Assembly (NCBI GenBank): GCA_041483455.1 | Contig: JBGPFS010000013.1 | Location: forward strand, 1 to 24,357 | Source of the DNA: JBGPFS01 sp041483455 | GTDB lineage: Bacteria; Chloroflexota; Limnocylindria; Limnocylindrales; CSP1-4 | Direction: 5' to 3' | DNA: 24,357 nucleotides | Part shown: positions 1 through 6,409 of the stretch, piece after piece | Position numbering within the stretch: the stretch's first letter is position 1 | How the letters are laid out: each line of letters starts with the position of its first letter | Translations under genes and position numbers: made by a program | The notes under the pieces: generated by a model | Seen by the model: the letters and a program-made list of their open reading frames with translations, nothing else | Database searches by the model: none | Told to the model about the DNA's origin: nothing

Positions 1-912
1 GGCCACGACGTTGAGCGCGATCGTCAGGGCCAGGAGGACGAGACCGAGGGCGATGAGGCTCGAGCTCTGGATCCCGACCTGCGCCTCGTTGAAGGAGGTG
101 GCGATCTTCGAGGCGATCGTCTGCCCCTGGTCGAACAGCCGACTCGGGATCGCGTCGTTGTTGCCGATGACCATCGTGACGGCCATCGTCTCGCCAAGGG
201 CGCGCCCGAGCCCGAGGATGACCGCGCCAACGATCCCGGAGCGGGCCGCCGGCAGGACGACCCGCCAGGTGGTCTCCCAGCGGGTGGCGCCGAGCGCCAG
301 CATCGCCTCGCGCTGGGCGAGGGGGATCGATCCGATCACCTCGCGGGAGATCGCGACGATCGTGGGCAGGATCATGATCGCGAGGATCACCCCGGCCGAG
401 AAGAGACCGATCCCGAACGTGGGTCCGGCCAGGAACGGGACCCAGCCGAACGCCCCGACGATCCAGGTCTCGACGGTGTCGCGCAGGAACGGGCTGAGGA
501 CGAAGACGCCCCACAGGCCGATCACGACGCTCGGGATCGCGGCCAGCAGCTCGATCAGGAAGGTCAACGGGATGGCGACGCGCCGGGGCGCGAACTCGGC
601 CAGGAAGACCGCGGTGAGCAGGCCGATCGGCGTGGCGAGGAGCAGCGCCAGCAGGGCCGTCTCGAGCGTCCCTGCGACGAACGGCAGGGCCCCGTAGACA
701 CCCTGCACGACGTCCCACGACCGGCCCGTCAGGAAGTCCAGCCCGAACTTCGTCCAGGTCGGGGCCGAGCTGGCGACCAGGACGGCCGCGATCGCGATCA
801 GGAGCCCGAGCACCCCGAACGCGAGGGTCCGCGTGACACCGCGGAAGGCTCGGTCGGGGAGTCTCGAGCCGGCGGACGAGCGAGCGAGGCGGTCGATGGT
901 CGGCTGGGTCAT
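1..912 (-). CDS. pstC: Phosphate ABC transporter permease PstC (3' end beyond window)
   Basis: Inner-membrane permease subunit of the high-affinity phosphate importer PstSCAB. Reading the minus strand from the ATG at 912 gives 304 codons with no stop before the window edge, so only the last few residues are missing (the family is about 300-320 aa). A first membrane segment lies near residues 30-49, with further hydrophobic segments near 80-106, 114-140, 168-188, 225-250 and 284-304. The EAA loop that docks the ATPase PstB is clear at 202-242 (EAMLALGATRW, then LPAARSGI and RALGET). The start lies 27 nt after the pstS stop with no strong Shine-Dalgarno, which fits cotranscription from the pstS promoter. 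pstA and pstB would be expected just past the left edge (inference). Family assignment is firm. Confidence 0.95.
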   Translation of the reverse strand, partial: MTQPTIDRLARSSAGSRLPDRAFRGVTRTLAFGVLGLLIAIAAVLVASSAPTWTKFGLDFLTGRSWDVVQGVYGALPFVAGTLETALLALLLATPIGLLTAVFLAEFAPRRVAIPLTFLIELLAAIPSVVIGLWGVFVLSPFLRDTVETWIVGAFGWVPFLAGPTFGIGLFSAGVILAIMILPTIVAISREVIGSIPLAQREAMLALGATRWETTWRVVLPAARSGIVGAVILGLGRALGETMAVTMVIGNNDAIPSRLFDQGQTIASKIATSFNEAQVGIQSSSLIALGLVLLALTIALNVVA

Positions 913-939
913 GGTCGGTTCGGGCTCAGCGGGTGTTGA

Positions 940-2115
940 TCAGGGCCAGATCGGCGAGCCGCCCGAGGTGATCGTGTGGAGATCGGTGAGCGCCTTCGCG
1001 TCGACCGCGGCCGGCAGCGGCGCGTAGCCGAGATCCTTCTCGAGCGCCTGCCCGTCGGTCAGGGCCCAGGCGATGAAGGCCACGAGACCCGCGCCCTTGT
1101 TCTTGTCGGACTGGTCCTGGTAGACGAGGAGGTAGGTGTACGAGGCGATGGGGTAGGTGTTCGGCCCCTTGCCGTTGATGATCGGGTCCTGGCGGGAGTC
1201 CGCCGGGAAGCTGGTCGCGATCGCGTCGGCGGCCGCGGTGACCCCATCGGTCGAGCCGGGGACGAAGTTCCCGTCGGCGTTCTTGAGCTTGGCGGAGGCC
1301 AGGCCGGCCTTCGTCGCGTAGCTCAGCTCGACGTAGCCGACCGCGCCCGCGGTCTGCTTGACGCCGCCCGCGACGCCGTCGTTACCCTGGCCGCCGATCC
1401 CGGTCGGCCACTTGACGTCCTTTCCCTTGCCGACCTTCGCGTGCCAGTCCGGGCTGATCGTGTCGAGGTAGGTGGTGAAGGCGTTCGTCGTCCCCGAGCC
1501 GTCGGCCCGGTGGACGATGAGCACGTCCGTCGAGGGAAGCGTGACGCCCGGGTTGTTCGCGGCGATCCTGGGGTCGTCCCACTTCCTGATGGTGCCGAGG
1601 AAGAGATCGGCGACGTTCTGGCTGTCGAGCTTGAGCTCGCTGACGCCGGGCAGGTCGTAGATGAGGACGACGGCGCCCAGCGCGGTCGGGATGTGGACGA
1701 TCTTCGTCCCCGCCGGCAGGGCCGCGATCTCCGCGTCCTTCATCGGCGCATCGGAGGCGCCGAAGTCGACGGTCCCCTGGGTGATCGCCTTGATGCCGGC
1801 GCCCGAGCCGTTGGCCTGGTAGTCGATCTTGACGTTCGCGTACTGCCCGCTGAACTGCTCGAACCAGGTCTGGTAGAGCGGGGCGGGGAACGTGGCGCCG
1901 GCGCCCTGGAGGGAGACGTCGCCGCTCGGCGGGGTCGGCCGGGTGATCGACGAGGAAGCAGGGCTGTCGCCGGCAGCCGAGCTGGGGACGGCGGACGGCT
2001 CGTTGCCGCCGGCGCTCGGCGGGCTGGCCGTGGCGCCGCTGCTCGAGCAGGCTCCGAGCACGAACGTCGCCGCGAGGGCGGCGCCGGCGAGCCGGTTCCG
2101 GGTGCGGATGATCAC
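940..2115 (-). CDS. pstS: Phosphate-binding lipoprotein PstS
   Basis: Periplasmic or surface phosphate-binding protein that feeds PstC/PstA. I chose the GTG at 2115 (391 aa) over an in-frame ATG at 2157: an AAGGAGG Shine-Dalgarno at 2132-2126 stands 10 nt before the GTG, and the product then begins with a short basic n-region, a hydrophobic stretch and an LGAC lipobox (Cys 23). A Ser/Gly/Pro/Ala-rich linker follows. The mature part carries PstS hallmarks: GAGATFPAPLYQTWF, the phosphate-contacting GSGAGIKAI and DFGASDAPM segments, and RADGSGTTNAFTTYL. It is first in the pst operon, directly downstream of a PHO box, so induction by phosphate starvation is expected. Confidence 0.96.
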   Translation of the reverse strand: MIIRTRNRLAGAALAATFVLGACSSSGATASPPSAGGNEPSAVPSSAAGDSPASSSITRPTPPSGDVSLQGAGATFPAPLYQTWFEQFSGQYANVKIDYQANGSGAGIKAITQGTVDFGASDAPMKDAEIAALPAGTKIVHIPTALGAVVLIYDLPGVSELKLDSQNVADLFLGTIRKWDDPRIAANNPGVTLPSTDVLIVHRADGSGTTNAFTTYLDTISPDWHAKVGKGKDVKWPTGIGGQGNDGVAGGVKQTAGAVGYVELSYATKAGLASAKLKNADGNFVPGSTDGVTAAADAIATSFPADSRQDPIINGKGPNTYPIASYTYLLVYQDQSDKNKGAGLVAFIAWALTDGQALEKDLGYAPLPAAVDAKALTDLHTITSGGSPIWP

Positions 2116-2184
2116 GTGCAGGGTTCCTCCTTGGGCCGCGGTCGTGCGGTCGTTCACCGGTCGTGGCGATCCAAGGTTCAGGGG

Positions 2185-2228
2185 CGCGGGTGAACGCCCG
2201 GTCGCTGGACGGTCAACGGGTCGTTAAC
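2185..2228 (-). promoter_or_regulatory. PHO box: four 11-bp direct-repeat units upstream of pstS
   Basis: On the minus strand four contiguous 11-nt units read GTTAACGACCC (2228-2218), GTTGACCGTCC (2217-2207), AGCGACCGGGC (2206-2196) and GTTCACCCGCG (2195-2185). Three of the four begin GTTNAC. This matches the 11-nt direct-repeat architecture of PhoP operators described in Streptomyces (GTTCACC-like core). The box ends 69 nt upstream of the pstS GTG start. A weak -10 candidate (TTGGAT, 2174-2169) lies just downstream. Binding by a PhoP-type regulator is inferred. Confidence 0.8.
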
Positions 2229-2253
2229 AACGGTCGGCCCGGCGAGCGTGGAC

Positions 2254-2273
2254 CGCCGCGGGCGGGCGCGGCG
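2254..2273 (-). terminator. Possible hairpin terminator after the crcB-DUF190 operon
   Basis: A perfect 7-bp stem, CGCCGCG at 2254-2260 with CGCGGCG at 2267-2273 and a 6-nt loop, lies 38 nt past the DUF190 stop and upstream of the PHO box. There is no T-tract, so it is at best a GC-rich, non-canonical terminator. It could insulate pstS from crcB-DUF190 read-through. Confidence 0.35.
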
Positions 2274-2310
2274 AGGGGTGACCACGGCGACTCCGCCGGT
2301 GGGGCCCCGG

Positions 2311-2655
2311 TCAGGCGGTCGGCGGGGTCCCGCGGTAGGCGACCACCTCGACCGGCTCGAGCGTGATGAGCCCGTCGCGGAGGAGCTCATCGATCTCCGG
2401 CAGCGCGGCCCGGATCCGGTCCTCGCGATCCACGACGTCGATCACGATCGGCAGGTCCTCGGAGAGCCGGAGGATCCGGGCCGTATGGAGACGGGTGCTC
2501 GCCCCGTAGCCCTCGATCCCGCGCAGGACCGTCGCCCCAGCGATGCCGCTGTCGCGGAGCCGCTCGACGATGACCTGATAGAGCGGACGACCCGCGGCGT
2601 GGTCGGCCTCGCCCAGGTGGATCCGCATCCGCAGGGCGGGCCCCTCGATCTTCAT
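2311..2655 (-). CDS. DUF190 family protein, CrcB partner
   Basis: A small cytosolic protein of 114 aa in the DUF190 family (PII-like fold), often encoded next to CrcB fluoride channels. Its biochemical role is unknown. Visible features are the opening MKIEGPALRMRIHLGEADH, then RPLYQVIVERLRDSGIAGATVLRGIEGYG in the middle and DLPIVIDVVDREDRI followed by the C-terminal LITLEPVEVV strand, all typical of the family. Its ATG shares one base with the crcB stop (TGATG at 2657-2653), so translation is coupled. The extended frame further upstream overlaps crcB and is not needed. A modulatory or accessory role in fluoride resistance is inference from context only. Confidence 0.88.
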   Translation of the reverse strand: MKIEGPALRMRIHLGEADHAAGRPLYQVIVERLRDSGIAGATVLRGIEGYGASTRLHTARILRLSEDLPIVIDVVDREDRIRAALPEIDELLRDGLITLEPVEVVAYRGTPPTA

Positions 2656-3026
2656 CAGATCGCCCTGCCGAGCGCCAGGCCGGCCCCGACCGCCACGAGG
2701 CCGAGGACCAGCGAACCGCCGACGTTCGCAGCGGCCGGCAGCCAGCTGCCTGATTCCATCAGCCGCCAGGTCTCGAGCGTCAGGGTCGAGAAGGTGGTGT
2801 ACGCGCCCAGGAATCCGATCATCACCGGCCCGCGGAGCTCCGACGGCAGGATCGACCGATCGATCGTCAGCGCGGCGAGGAGCCCGAGCGCGAACGCACC
2901 GCTCAAGTTGATCGCGAGCGTCCCCCACGGAAAGCCGCCCCGGGTGGCGTCGGTCACCCAGCCATCGACGAGATAACGCGCGACCGCCCCGGCGAACCCT
3001 CCGGCGCCGATGAGGACGAGATGCAT
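2655..3026 (-). CDS. crcB: Fluoride channel/exporter CrcB (Fluc)
   Basis: A small membrane protein of 123 aa, normal length for Fluc channels, which act as dual-topology dimers to expel fluoride. Family signatures are present in order: GAGGFAGAVARYL (residues 7-19), GTLAINLSGAFALG (35-48), and the pore and central-sodium region GFLGAYTTFSTLTLETW (71-87). Four hydrophobic segments cover most of the protein. Its start follows a TAGATT -10-like box by only 6 nt (3038-3033), so it is probably translated from a leaderless mRNA. I looked for a fluoride (crcB-motif) riboswitch upstream and found neither room nor sequence for one. One channel gene is present here; some bacteria encode two halves. Confidence 0.93.
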   Translation of the reverse strand: MHLVLIGAGGFAGAVARYLVDGWVTDATRGGFPWGTLAINLSGAFALGLLAALTIDRSILPSELRGPVMIGFLGAYTTFSTLTLETWRLMESGSWLPAAANVGGSLVLGLVAVGAGLALGRAI

Positions 3027-3032
3027 GGCCGG

Positions 3033-3042
3033 AATCTACACT
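3033..3042. promoter_or_regulatory. Overlapping divergent -10 elements (crcB on -, coiled-coil/ppx operon on +)
   Basis: In a 10-bp stretch the minus strand reads TAGATT (3038-3033), 6 nt before the crcB ATG. The plus strand reads TACACT (3037-3042), about 36 nt before a start at 3085 that has its own AAGGAG. The two hexamers share positions 3037-3038. Both fit TANNNT. Promoter activity is inferred from position and sequence only. Confidence 0.55.
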
Positions 3043-3084
3043 CGTCTCGTACGCCCACGTTCGCAGGTCGAAGGAGTCGCCGCC

Positions 3085-3651
3085 ATGGCCAAGCCGACCG
3101 CAGCCCAGGAAGATCCGGCTCGGGCGTTCCGGAAGGCGTGGAAGCTCCTCGGCCGTCTCGAGGGGAGGCTCGGCAGCGCGCGCAAGGATGAGGGGAAGCG
3201 ACGTCGCCAGCTCGCCCAAGCGAAGGGCGCGCGGGCGCTGAAGCGCCAGGGCCAGCTCGAGGCGGCACTCGCCGAGATCGCCCAGGTCGAGGCGCTCCTG
3301 ACCGAGCTATCCGAGCTGATCGCCGCCAACGCGCGGGCTCGGAGCGGCCGGACGGTCGGCGACATGGCCCACGAGGCAGCCGAGGCCGTGAAGGCCGAAG
3401 CCCTCGCCGCCGCGGATGCGGTCGCACACCACGCCGCGGCGGCCGAAGCCGCGCCGGCGGCCGAGCATCCTGCGCCCGACTGGACGCCGCCGGACGAACC
3501 GCCGGCCTACGAGCCGCCGCCGGACGAACCGCCGGCGTACGAGCCGCCGGACGACGTGCCCGCGCCGGCTGAGCCGCCGGCCTACGAGCCGATCCCGGCA
3601 GACGCAGGGCCGGAACCGCCTGCCGACGTCCAGGGCTCGGTCGCCGGCTGA
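3085..3651 (+). CDS. Hypothetical protein: basic/alanine-rich coiled coil with proline-rich tail
   Basis: I do not recognise a named family. The start is the ATG at 3085, preceded by AAGGAG (3071-3076) at 8-nt spacing; the frame is open upstream to 3010 but that part overlaps the divergent promoter. The 188-aa product has a charged helical N-terminal part (about 8-60, rich in Lys/Arg/Ala/Gln), a probable coiled coil (60-95), a short Ala-rich amphipathic stretch (115-135), then a low-complexity tail with three EPPAYEP repeats. No signal peptide or membrane segment is seen. The ppx start follows after only 5 nt, so the two form an operon and a role in polyphosphate or phosphate biology is possible. 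That is guilt by association only. Confidence 0.75.
   Translation: MAKPTAAQEDPARAFRKAWKLLGRLEGRLGSARKDEGKRRRQLAQAKGARALKRQGQLEAALAEIAQVEALLTELSELIAANARARSGRTVGDMAHEAAEAVKAEALAAADAVAHHAAAAEAAPAAEHPAPDWTPPDEPPAYEPPPDEPPAYEPPDDVPAPAEPPAYEPIPADAGPEPPADVQGSVAG
3487..3590 (+). repeat. Intragenic 30-bp repeat encoding PPDEPPAYEP
   Basis: Inside the coiled-coil protein gene a unit of about 30 bp is repeated twice almost exactly (cggacgaacc blocks at 3491 and 3521), with a diverged third copy. It encodes consecutive (P)PDEPPAYEP decapeptides. The period is in frame, so copy-number changes would lengthen or shorten the tail without disrupting the protein. Confidence 0.7.
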
Positions 3652-3656
3652 CCTTC

Positions 3657-4622
3657 GTGCCTCGGGGGAGCGAACCGCTCGTCGCCGCCGGGGTCGACGT
3701 GGGAGCGAACTCGGTCCACCTGCTCGTGGCCGCGGTCATCGGACACCGCCTGACTCCGCTCGCCGACGAGTCGCTCTTCCTGGGGCTCGGCGATCGCGTC
3801 GCGTCGGCCGGCACGATCGGCCAGGCGAAGCGCGATGCGCTCGTGGCCGCGCTCGTCGGTCATGCGGAGATCGCCACGCGGCTGGGTGCCGAGCGGATGG
3901 CCTTCGTCGGCACGGAGCCGCTCCGCCGCGCGGGTGACACGGCCCGACTCGTCGAGGAGACCGCCCGGACGACGGGCGTGCCGCTCCACGTGCTCGGCCA
4001 CGCGGAGGAGGGGGCCCTGACCCTCATCGGGGTCACGGCCGGATCGCCGGTCGAGGTCGAGCTCGCGGTCGCCGATGTCGGCGGTGGGAGCAGCGAGATC
4101 GTCGAGGTCGGTGCCGGACGGGCGCCCGTCGCGATCGGCCTCCGGCTTGGCTCGGCCAGGCTCACCGTGGTCCACGCGGTCGGCGACCCGCCGGCGGCGG
4201 CCGAGGTAGAGGCGATGCGGACCGAAGCCCGAGCCCGGCTTCGGGCCGTCCCGGATCTCAGGCCGGGGGAGCTCGTCGCGGTGGGCGGCACCGCCTCGAA
4301 CCTGCTCAAGGTCATCCCGGGCGCCGCCATCGACCGTCGGCTCGATCGGCCGCGTCTCGCCCTGGCCCTCGAGCTCCTCCTGGCCGAGCCGGCGGCCGCC
4401 GCGGCCGAACGCCATGCCGTGAACGTCATCCGGGCGCGGCAGTTGCCCGCCGGGGCGGTCATCCTCGAGGCGATCCTGGAGCGGTTCGGGCTCGCCGAGC
4501 TGCGAGTCTCCGCGGCGGGCGTCCGTGAGGGTCTGGTCCTGGCACTCGCCCGCTCCGGGATGGGCTGGCGCGATCGCCTGGCGACGCTCGCCCGGGGCTG
4601 GCCCGACGAGCCGGACGCCTAG
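3657..4622 (+). CDS. ppx: Ppx/GppA family exopolyphosphatase
   Basis: Predicted hydrolase of terminal phosphates from polyphosphate and/or pppGpp, of the ASKHA (actin-like) fold. It starts at a GTG at 3657, 5 nt after the preceding stop; 321 aa is the short, two-domain form typical of actinobacterial-type Ppx. Visible motifs are the N-terminal phosphate loop GVDVGANSVHLLVA (12-25), HAEEGAL (115-121, the family's catalytic-Glu region), the second phosphate loop ADVGGGSSEIVEV (139-151), GLRLGSARLT (161-170) and VAVGGTASNLL further on. In the first loop Ala-Asn replaces the usual Thr-Asn, a mild deviation. Its stop codon overlaps that of the opposing CYTH-CHAD gene. Which substrate it prefers cannot be read from sequence. 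Confidence 0.9.
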   Translation: MPRGSEPLVAAGVDVGANSVHLLVAAVIGHRLTPLADESLFLGLGDRVASAGTIGQAKRDALVAALVGHAEIATRLGAERMAFVGTEPLRRAGDTARLVEETARTTGVPLHVLGHAEEGALTLIGVTAGSPVEVELAVADVGGGSSEIVEVGAGRAPVAIGLRLGSARLTVVHAVGDPPAAAEVEAMRTEARARLRAVPDLRPGELVAVGGTASNLLKVIPGAAIDRRLDRPRLALALELLLAEPAAAAAERHAVNVIRARQLPAGAVILEAILERFGLAELRVSAAGVREGLVLALARSGMGWRDRLATLARGWPDEPDA

Positions 4623-6409
4623 AGTCCGGCCAGGACCCGGCCGAGGAGGCGTCGGAACGTGAGCCCGGCGACCCCGCGCCAGGCCGGCCCGACGGTCCGC
4701 CGGAGGCGGGCGACTTCGCGCTCGCGGCTCATCAGGAACCGGCCGATTCCCGTCGCCTCCGTGTCGCTCAGGGTGCCGGCACGCTCCACGAGGAAGGCGC
4801 GGGCCATCGTCGCAGCGACGTCGGCGTCGTTCAGCAGCCCCAGGTGGTCCTGGAGGGCGGCGACCCTGGCGATGAGCGGGGCGGCATCCGGGCCGAGCGG
4901 CTCGCGCACGAACTCGAGGGCATAGCGGAGGCGCTTGCCGGCGATCCGCAGCTCGTGGAGGGTCGGCACGTCGGCCCAGCGCAGGACGCTCTCGTACGCT
5001 CGGACCTGTTGGTAGGCGTCCCAGATCCGCGACGGCGCGGTGTCCCGCACACGGTGGGGGATCATCGGCGGGACGGGCACGACGTCCCGACCGACGGTCA
5101 GGACGAAGTCGCGATACTCGTCGACGAACTTCCGGTAGCCGACCGAATCGAGCTCCCGGACCAGGAGAGCGCGACCGTCCTCCCGCTGGCTCCGCCAGGT
5201 GCCGATGAGCGGCTCGAGGGCCACTCGCTCCTCCGGCCCGCTGGCCTCGGCGTAGGCCTCCGTCGAGGCGATGAGCACGTCGAGATCGCGCACCGCGCCG
5301 AGCCGGGCGGCCATCTCGCGGAGCCGCCGACGGAAGCGGCGAGTCCGCTCCGGTCGGAACCCGTCACCGAAGACGCGCCAGGCCGCCCGCATCCGGCGGG
5401 TCGCGACCCGCATGTCGTGAAGATCCTCGGGATCCGCCCCCGCCCGGGTCCCGGCCTCCCTGGCGAGCATCCGGGCCAGATGGAACCGGATCACCTTCCG
5501 ACCAGCCTCGGCGTGAAGGTCCTCGGCGACCACCCCGGGCGTCTTCCCGACCACGAGGGGCGGCGGCCCGGCCTCGGCGGCCGAGGGCGCCTCGATGTCG
5601 GCCGGCGACGACTTCCGACGGCGAGCGGGCGGGGTCGTCTCGGAGGGTGGTTCCAGCCCGTCCGACGCGGACGGCCCGGAGGCCGCTCGGTCCGCCCGCC
5701 GCTCGATCGCGGTGAGCGCGCGGGCGAGCTTCGACGTCGCCGCCGGGACGACTCCGGCCGTCGCCTCGAGCGCCTCACCGATGCGGGCGAGCGCGGCCTC
5801 GTCACCGGAGCGCAGCTCCACTTCGAGCTCCGTGAACGCCTCTATCACCTCGCCGTCCGCCATCACGCCGACCTCGTCGAGGCTGAGCTCCACGGCCGCG
5901 CCCGAAGGATCCTCGAGGATCCGCTTCTGGCGCCGCTGACGGATCGTGACCAGCTCGACGAGCGGGGCGCCCCCAGCCGCCTGGAGCAGCCGCGACCGCG
6001 CCGCCGAGTCGGGCCAGTCGGCCGGCACCAGGCGGGGATCCACGACCGCCTCGAGCTCGACCCGGCGCCGCAGCGCCCCCTCGACGCCGCCTGTCGACTT
6101 GACGGTCAGGGTCGTTCCTGCCCCGTCGAACCGCAGCCGGGCGGCCACGCCGGCCGCGACGAGCGCCCGGTCGGAGGTCTCGAGGTAGCGGTCCTCGTGG
6201 CGGGCCTCATCGACGGGCCCGGCCGCCCGGAAGCCGGCCAGCTCGTCCGCCGCCAGGATCGCCTCGCCGATCGGCGGCTCGAGCAGGTCGTACTTGAGCT
6301 CGAGCTCGACCGGCTCGCTCGGCTCGAGTGCCTCGGCCGGCGCCTCACCCGGGGCAGCGCTCGCCATCCCATCGCCCGGCCCGCTCGCGGGCTCGCTCGC
6401 GGTCGTCAT
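4619..6409 (-). CDS. CYTH-CHAD domain protein (inorganic triphosphatase / polyphosphate-binding)
   Basis: A 596-aa two-domain protein. Residues 34-235 form a CYTH (triphosphate tunnel) domain: the diagnostic ExExK is at 35-39 (ELELK), with tunnel-lining basic and acidic strands such as DRYLETSD (73-80), RLRFDG (91-96), LTVKS (101-105), IRQRRQKR (156-163) and ELEVELRSG (194-202). A Pro/Ser/Arg-rich linker (about 240-290) leads to a CHAD domain (about 297 to the end) with the conserved HDMRVATRRMRAA (331-343) and RLGAVRDLDVLI helices. CHAD domains are known to bind polyphosphate, and CYTH enzymes commonly hydrolyse triphosphate. The ATG at 6409 overlaps the ppk1 stop by 4 nt (ATGA), so it is the second gene of the ppk1 operon, consistent with a polyphosphate-granule or PPPi-handling role (inference). 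Confidence 0.92.
   Translation of the reverse strand: MTTASEPASGPGDGMASAAPGEAPAEALEPSEPVELELKYDLLEPPIGEAILAADELAGFRAAGPVDEARHEDRYLETSDRALVAAGVAARLRFDGAGTTLTVKSTGGVEGALRRRVELEAVVDPRLVPADWPDSAARSRLLQAAGGAPLVELVTIRQRRQKRILEDPSGAAVELSLDEVGVMADGEVIEAFTELEVELRSGDEAALARIGEALEATAGVVPAATSKLARALTAIERRADRAASGPSASDGLEPPSETTPPARRRKSSPADIEAPSAAEAGPPPLVVGKTPGVVAEDLHAEAGRKVIRFHLARMLAREAGTRAGADPEDLHDMRVATRRMRAAWRVFGDGFRPERTRRFRRRLREMAARLGAVRDLDVLIASTEAYAEASGPEERVALEPLIGTWRSQREDGRALLVRELDSVGYRKFVDEYRDFVLTVGRDVVPVPPMIPHRVRDTAPSRIWDAYQQVRAYESVLRWADVPTLHELRIAGKRLRYALEFVREPLGPDAAPLIARVAALQDHLGLLNDADVAATMARAFLVERAGTLSDTEATGIGRFLMSREREVARLRRTVGPAWRGVAGLTFRRLLGRVLAGL

Noticed and set aside
976..2193. Long plus-strand open frame across pstS
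   Set aside because: It is antisense to an unmistakable pstS and its translation is Arg/Gly/Asp-rich low complexity, as expected from the opposite strand of a GC-rich gene.
3027..3084. Possible fluoride riboswitch upstream of crcB
   Set aside because: The gap to the divergent gene is only 58 bp, the -10-like box abuts the crcB ATG, and I see no crcB-motif pseudoknot sequence.
3479..3600. PPxY-type motifs as WW-domain ligands
   Set aside because: WW-domain signalling is essentially eukaryotic. The Pro/Glu/Tyr repeat is more simply a low-complexity tail.
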